A DNA stretch of 64,000 nt, taken from positions 372,001 to 436,000 of the forward strand of contig JAGQDJ010000016.1 in assembly GCA_022885665.1 (NCBI GenBank), read 5' to 3'. Each line of letters starts with the position of its first letter. Position 1 is the stretch's first letter. Under the pieces are notes generated by a model. The model did not search any database, was not told the DNA's origin, and worked only from the letters and a program-made list of their open reading frames with translations. The position numbers and the translations under genes are program-made. Origin of the DNA: Triops longicaudatus (taxonomy: Eukaryota > Arthropoda > Branchiopoda > Notostraca > Triopsidae). Positions 61,300 through 64,000 of the stretch are shown here, one piece after another.

Positions 61300-61705
61300 G
61301 GGGAGGTTCGTTATAAGGAGATTCAACTCTCTTTTTTCTATTTTCTGTATGACTTTTTCCGTGTTATTTATGAGCCTCGTTATAACGAGTTCCTTTTCAA
61401 CGAAATGTCGGTTATAGCGCACGGTTTGTAACGTTCTGGGTTCTAGAAGAATTTCGTTGTTACGAACCCCCTGAAAACAAGAAAAACTTGTAACTATATC
61501 CAAGCCTGTTATATCAGACGTGTTGCATTTACACTTACGAAACTCGGAACGGTACACACCGTCCAGGCGACAGTTCGTTACAATAAAAATGGTTCATTAC
61601 AACAAGTACTATATATGAGATTCTATTGTAAATGAACATCTTCTGATACAAAATTAGGATGCACCGAACAGTTTGTTTTTCTAGTCCCGAAGTTCGTTAT
61701 ATAAA
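61300..61705. mobile_element. nested or tandem copies of the same repeat family
   Basis: At least four end-like segments occur: GGTTCGTTATAAGGAGATTC (61305), CCTCGTTATAACGAGTTCC (61375), TTCATTACAAC with TGAGATTCTATTG (61590-61630), and TTCGTTATATAAAGTTTC (61690). The tangle suggests repeated insertion into one another, inside abd-A intron 1. Confidence 0.45.
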
Positions 61706-64000
61706 GTTTCTAAGGCAATAATATTGTTTATTGTTATTTTTTTTCTCGTGTTTGTTTAGGTCTGAAGGCTTACAACCAACTTCCTAACTTTTCCATGCGT
61801 AGAGATCCGTTTCAAAGTTCGTCGAGTCCTTTTCTCATCTTCCGGGAATTTCCATGCCAATTTATTGTCATTAGATCTGGTGCGAGTGAGGGAGAGATGT
61901 GAGCAAGGAGCGAGCCAAGAGTTCACTATATTGTTTGCCGGGGAATGAGTTGCGTCTCCCTGAGAACGTTTGTCACACCTTTTGCGCATTCTCAGCATTA
62001 CGGTATCGCCGAGCTCCAGGAAGTAGAAGCAATTGAGCAATCTGTACAGGCTACGGTCTCCTGAGACCAAACACTAATTAGTCTTCACACAATTCTTTTT
62101 CTGATGTCTTTCCTCTTCTTTACTGCACTCCACTCCACTATCCCCCAGAAAGAAGAAAAATAAGAAAAAAGAGCTTACTGTAGCGAAGGGTTTTGCTGAC
62201 GGGGGAGATAAGAGTATTTCTCATTTAATGGTTGTGGAGCTAAGGCCGAAAGCATGGGCCCAGCTGCAATAGGCTTGCTCTTGATGTGCTAACTTAGATT
62301 GGATACGTGGGGATGGTTGAGGGGGTGGAAGGCGTGGGCCAAAAGAAAACTCCGTGGGACCCATACTGGTTTAATGGGTTGATGTCAAAGCCGGACATAT
62401 TTACAGTGACACTTTTTCTCGTTTGCCACCCCGTCTTCCGGGACTATACGCCTCGCATTCTCACTAGCGTTATTAGAAAGTTGGAAGCCCATCCTTCTAC
62501 ACGGGGACATACAGACGTATATACTCTGTAGAAACCGAGTCCAGTCAGAGATATGTGTGTAAATAAACCGTCAGGTCTCATTTAAGGCAAGGCTAAGAAA
62601 CAGCACACAATAAGCTCGTTCAAGTTTATGTCTAATCTATGCAACCCAACTTAGCAACATGAATTGGAAGCCAGAAAATGCTGAGTTAGCGGTGGCCGTA
62701 GTCACCATATGTGTGTAAGCTAGGCTCCCCCCTTCTTCTTTACCACCACCGTACCACTTAGTGTTATTGGAGAGACGGACGGGGGCGGCAATAAAGGAAG
62801 CTTACTTGGTTAAAACGTACGTGGTGATGATGTGGGTTATAACCGACGACTTGTGATCCGTCTTGCAGTTGCCCGGGGGGATGCAATAATGAAATCCTGC
62901 GAAGCATAGCGCCCTCAAGGCTGCTAACGCCGTACCGTACAGCCTTTAATACCGATAGGTTAATTTCGAACGCTGCGCACGAGGTTAATTTTCCTGCCCC
63001 ATTTTTTTCGTTGTTGGCCTCAACGCTCGCACTCTCGTATAGGCTGGCATAGGGGATTACCGCTTTGGGCCCCAAAAAAGCATCAAAAATGAAACTCGAA
63101 GGTCGAAGTGACAGGGAATGTATCCCTATCGATAAAAACTACAGCACGAAAATGGATTTTCAGACTTTTTCCCAGCTTTTGAGTTAGGTGAGGCGCACAC
63201 AACTTTGGCACATGGCAAACCAACCCGAAAGAAGACGAAAAAAACTGCACTTGACACACACAAAAAGGACCTTCTTTGAGAAAGATTCTTTTTCATATTT
63301 CACTGGACTAAAACTGCTCACATAGACACTTATTCTTTGAAAAAGTACACTTGAATTGGAAAGATATTAGTGTCTATTCCCGCAATAACGAAGTATTACA
63401 CATGGTTGTTTTATTTAACATGGTTGCCGTTTTTAAAGCTTTACACTATTAAGAGAAAACTAAAAAAATGCCGATATTTTGGAGCACGGTATTGTTCCAC
63501 AGGGTAAAAAAAAACGCGAGGACGGCACGTCGAGGCCACTGTCCACTTGAATTTTTTTCTTCTTACTGTCGATATCCCATGTTTTTTGTTGGTTTTGACC
63601 CTGTGGCTGATCTGGATGACCATTGTGGCTTTTTGGTCAACCCTTTGGGGTGCAACTTTGATACCACGATTGGTTTCGATAGCCACGAGATAGCCTCAAA
63701 AAAAAAAAGTTCGACCCTATTGGTAGGCGGGGTCTAAACAAGTTTCTCCGGAACAGAAAGCGAAACCCCAAGAAAAATAAAACTTTTTTTTTCCAACCCT
63801 AACCCTTCCGAATTGATAATTAAATTTGCTCCGCATCGGATTCTGATATCCGTGAACACTTTTGACCCAAACTTTTTTTAGTTCCAGAAAATAACCCTTT
63901 GGCCTTGAGGATCGCTTAGGCCTACGGGGTTCTTATTGTAGCAAGAGCACAGCAAAAGTTAGGAAGGGTTGTAAAGCAGGGTGGGGAAGGGTTAGGTAAG

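Larger units (their letters stand above)
53664..64000 (+). other. abd-A: abd-A intron 1, 5' part (no acceptor partner seen)
   Basis: Begins GTAAAA right after the YPWM exon. No WFQN-type homeodomain core was found on either strand before the window ends, so the intron is longer than 10.3 kb unless a micro-exon was missed. It holds G/C homopolymers (about 11 G at 54013-54023, 11 C near 54409-54419), a nested palindrome with a CRE at 55676-55698, a CCAAT plus CRE pair at 56369-56383, and pogo-like repeat sequence at 61300-61705. Open frames inside it are short, low-complexity and unrecognised. Confidence 0.8.

Noticed and set aside
1..64000. tRNA, rRNA or CRISPR loci
   Set aside because: No GGTTCGANTCC-type B box with a matching A box, no rRNA-like blocks and no regular spacer arrays were seen.

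Overview
The window is a gene-poor eukaryotic stretch, AT-rich overall with GC-rich islets, and it comes from the posterior Hox cluster of an arthropod. Three things place it there. The reading frame starting at 53150 begins MSSKF and ends in a YPWM hexapeptide directly before a splice donor, the layout of abdominal-A (abd-A) exon 1. At 32488-32553 is a near-perfect copy of the bidirectional iab-4/iab-8 microRNA hairpin, found in arthropod Hox clusters between Abd-B and abd-A. The plus strand of the hairpin is the iab-8 strand, which in Drosophila has the same orientation as abd-A, so the strands agree. I cannot name the species; nothing here is specific below arthropod level.

Layout. 1-8000 is non-coding, with a promoter-like islet at 3.7 kb and two zones of a recurring TTCATTGTTG motif. 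At 8278-8419 is an orphan candidate coding exon (47 codons, Ala/Gly/Ser-rich, good Kozak context, consensus donor) behind a CpG-rich promoter-like block. From 8.4 to 50 kb there is no recognisable protein gene. That interval holds the miRNA hairpin, candidate insulator (CTCF-like) and Polycomb (Pho/YY1, GAGA) sites, several diverged MITE-like elements with a shared terminal sequence close to CAGTAGAATCTCGTTATAAC, and some degenerate tandem arrays. 50.0-53.1 kb is a GC-richer zone leading into abd-A. Exon 1 is 53150-53663, and intron 1 runs off the right edge (over 10.3 kb).

No homeobox is present on either strand (searched by eye for the WFQN core). The DNA-binding half of abd-A must lie right of the window, and Abd-B, if it is in the usual order, to the left.

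How the parts relate. In Drosophila, iab-4 and iab-8 miRNAs repress Ubx and abd-A, and the long iab-8 transcript reads toward abd-A and interferes with it. The same geometry is kept here: hairpin 20.6 kb upstream of the abd-A start codon, sense strand iab-8. The orphan exon at 8278 lies upstream on the same strand and has the same donor phase (phase 1) as abd-A exon 1. It could therefore belong to an iab-8-like transcript, to Abd-B, or to an alternative abd-A 5' end.
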